Below are positions 61,469-64,000 of a stretch of DNA of 64,000 bases, piece by piece. Where the stretch lies: NCBI RefSeq assembly GCF_016859285.1, contig NC_053416.1, positions 14,242,001 to 14,306,000 of the forward strand. Reading direction: 5' to 3'. Below the pieces are notes generated by a model. It did no database searches. It worked only from the letters and a program-made list of their open reading frames with translations, and had not been told where the DNA came from. The DNA is from Xiphias gladius. Lineage: Eukaryota; Chordata; Actinopteri; Istiophoriformes; Xiphiidae. Both the position numbers and the translations under genes were made by a program. Positions within the stretch are counted from its first letter, which is position 1. The number at the start of each line of letters is the position of its first letter.

Positions 61469-63267
61469 ATGATCCTCTTGGGTCGCAGTCTGTGTCTTCC
61501 TTCTCCAGCCACTGTCCAGGAGCTGTTCTCTGTGGCTCGGGATGCCAACATCATCCCTGATATCTCCTTGGATCCGGTCCTCACCACCTTCTTGTCAATG
61601 GACTCCTCTGCAGCGCTGCAGCATCAGTATGCCTTCTTACAGCAGAGCATGAGCAGGGAGCAGCAGACTGAATTCAGCCTCAGCCTGACTGGACAGCTGG
61701 GCGGCAGCAGCAGGGTCACCTATGGAGGAGTAGGGGTTGTTGCTCTGGCTCTGTCTATGCTTTTTGACCAGGTTGCCCAACAAGTAGGTCAAACTTTTGT
61801 CTAGTGTTTGTATGTCTTCATTGAATACTGGTCTCTGCAATTCTCAAAAAGCTCAGAACACGCAATTTTCTGAAATCAGCTGAAGCCTGTACTGACTTTG
61901 GTGATCCTGTGACTTTTCTTCAAGCACCACATTGAGGCTGACATTTTGTTTTCAGAGAATTTTGTTTTAGAGACTACTTCGGTTTATCTCTCTAGTTTGG
62001 TTTTATTTTCCACCTCACACAGCCCCCACTGTAGCTGTAGACTCCTTATTCCTGTTACCAGGTAACTACAGCGAAAGTAAGATCCTGACAGGATGGGGCA
62101 AAGGACGACTTTGTTTTCTTTTCTTTACTCGATTTTTACAATATACACAAAGTGAGGGCCTAGAGGGCCCTTACTGTTCAAATATCATATGCCATCTTCT
62201 TCCACAAGGATGTTTCAAGTTCAGAATTTTGGTACTGAATGCTCTACTGAAACTTTTGTTACATGTTAAACAAAAACCGTGCTATATCTCAGGTCTGTCG
62301 CAGACTGAAATATCTTAGAAACTATTTGATAGATTCCGAATTTTGTACAGACATTCATGTTTCCCAGAAGAAGAGTCCTCACCTCAGGGTTAATCATAAT
62401 AACTCTAGTGCCATCATCAAGTCCAGTACTTTGGTTTATGCCCAAATAACTGCAAAACCAAGGACATTCCCATCAGCCTCAGCTTTACTTTGTATTCAGT
62501 ACTAATTAGCTAATGTTAGCATGCTAACACACTAAACTAAGATGGTGAACATGGTAAGCATTACACCTGCTAAACATTAGCACGTTAGCATTGTTACTGA
62601 ACATGTGCTATCATGCTATCATGTTAGAATTTAGCTCAAAGTACCACTGTCTATTTACAGCCTCACAGAATGGCTAGCATGGCAGTAGACTCTTAGTCTT
62701 GTTTTTTCTGCTCTTGCCCTTCCTAAAGCATATTTCCCACTATTTCAGTTGTATATTCGACCCGGCTATGTACAGGAGAATTTTTCTATACAGACAAACT
62801 AATGCATTCATTACACTGGATCAGTTTGTTTGTGACCTGAGCCCAAAGGCTACTGTTTGAATCGCTTGAAAATTTGGTTTCACAGGCTTGCTGTGTAACC
62901 AAGGTCTCTATTAGATCTTTCTTTTCTGTTACCTCAACAGGTCCGAATGCAAAGATCAACAGAGAGGGACCTATCAACTCAGAGCTCACAGGCTAAGAGG
63001 ATTTTTGGCATCAGCACCTCTTCAAGAATTGGCTTGATTATCCAGAGCTACCTCAGTCTGATCCCTGGGATTGCCAACAACCAGGAGAAGATGGCTGAGA
63101 CTACAGAGCTCTATGACAACTGGCTGAAACTTGAGCTAATTGACCATTACGAGAGGATGACCACTAAGAAGAGAATGAGCTCAGTGTCCATGCAGCAGTG
63201 GTTGACAGGAGCTGCATTTCATCTGCACATGAGAATCCACCAGGTCGGGACACAGAAAAAAGCTTGA
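61469..63267 (+). CDS. Uncharacterised two-exon protein gene
   Basis: I do not recognise this protein. Exon 1, 61469-61783 (donor CAACAA|GTAGGT), and exon 2, 62941-63267 (acceptor after CCTCAACAG), join in phase to 213 aa. Features: N-terminal MILLGRSLCLPSPATVQELF, an acidic and polar middle, a hydrophobic stretch at about 85-100 (YGGVGVVALALSMLF), then a mostly helical-looking, basic second half with KRIFGISTSSRIGLIIQSYL and ending GAAFHLHMRIHQVGTQKKA. No signal peptide is clear. Both exons read as real protein without repeats. A possible donor at 63244 (CAG|GTCGGG) means the true 3' end could lie in further exons past the window. An AATAAA at 63691-63696 could end the transcript if not. Confidence 0.7.
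61784..62940 (+). other. Intron of the uncharacterised gene
   Basis: GTAGGT...CAACAG. It holds a copy of the dispersed repeat at about 61880-61960 and 62285-62660 (GAAATATCTTAGAAACTATT, GCATGCTAACACACTAAACT). Confidence 0.65.
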
Positions 63268-63764
63268 TGTTAAAAAGGATGTTTTTGAAAAAAATCCCTG
63301 CTACAGTATAAATATCTGCTTTGTACATTACATGTACTCTGTAAAAAAAGGATTGGTTGGGTCCCTCATTAACAAAATAAGGTAAGGATTGTATAAAAAT
63401 GATTTGCAGAAGAGTGTCAATACTATGTTAAAGACATACCTAACTTGATTACATGTTTTGGAGATGTAAATAGCCTTCATCAAAGTTGTAAAGATAGATT
63501 TTTTTCCAGTGGAATTTCAGAAGTGCTTGAAAACCAAACAAACATGGATGCCTCACATCAGTCAAAGAATTTCATTCAATGTAATTACATCCAAATTTAA
63601 TATATATGGTGTTATGCTCTCAATACCAAGTGCTTTAACCCGTCTGTTTTCGGCATCTAAAGCGACTACAGTTGATATTTTTATAACTGTAATAAATGTG
63701 AAAGGTGTCACTAGGGATGAATCTACAGAGAATTATCACCTGAATCTGCATCTCATGTCTGCTT

Positions 63765-64000
63765 TGTGGAGCTATATAATGAGTTGCAGCTCCTTGTTTT
63801 TCTGTTCAGCTCACTACTTTCCTGTTTTAGAACACTCTCACCACTCTCAAAGAGTTGTTCTTGGTTGCAGCAGGCACCTGTTTTCAGTGAAAAAGCTCTA
63901 AAAATTCACTGTACACTGCCTGATCAGCACCAAACGTCGGACACCATTAGCAACTAGCTGGTGTGCATATTGGAGTATTTAGCAAGTAAAAAGCCAGATA
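63765..64000. repeat. Dispersed repeat running off the right edge
   Basis: Matches 55660-55906 (GTGAAAAAGCTCTAAAAATT, CACTGTACACTGCCTG) and ends the window with AAAAAGCCAGATA, the same word that precedes U6 unit 2. Confidence 0.7.

Overview
This is a piece of a ray-finned (teleost) fish genome, probably a percomorph. It is AT-rich, its genes have many exons with GT/AG introns, and it carries fish-typical DNA-transposon debris and microsatellites. No prokaryotic, plasmid or CRISPR features are present.

Protein genes from left to right: (1) the 5' six coding exons of a myosin regulatory light chain of the MYL10 type on the minus strand (1372-4549), with its last exon off the left edge; (2) a complete kctd7 on the plus strand (8105-16439, four coding exons, 294 aa); (3) a complete kcnj6, encoding the GIRK2 potassium channel, on the plus strand (coding 33666-37454, two coding exons, 416 aa), probably with a 5' leader exon near 22.6 kb and an 11 kb first intron; (4) a complete rabgef1, encoding Rabex-5, on the minus strand (49994-44634, eight coding exons, 511 aa); (5) a two-exon gene of unknown function on the plus strand (61469-63267, 213 aa). 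The exon joins of genes 1-4 were checked for reading phase. The genes are not an operon-like set; they share only neighbourhood.

The most unusual region is 52.6-59.2 kb. Four copies of a duplicated 1-2 kb unit each carry a U6 spliceosomal snRNA gene on the minus strand. All four have an intact catalytic core, a TATA box and a PSE at the same distance from the RNA start, and a run of five Ts at the end. All four share an altered 5' stem-loop in which both arms have changed together, so pairing is kept and the bulge of the usual vertebrate stem is lost. The fourth unit appears to sit inside a split copy of a MITE whose unbroken relative lies just 3' of kctd7.

The remaining DNA is intron and intergenic sequence. 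It holds a dead Tc1-like transposon, two decayed LINE reverse-transcriptase fragments, several inverted-repeat elements, a degenerate minisatellite nested in another repeat, microsatellites, and four short perfect or near-perfect hairpins. One of these (26727-26807) has the size and shape of a microRNA precursor.
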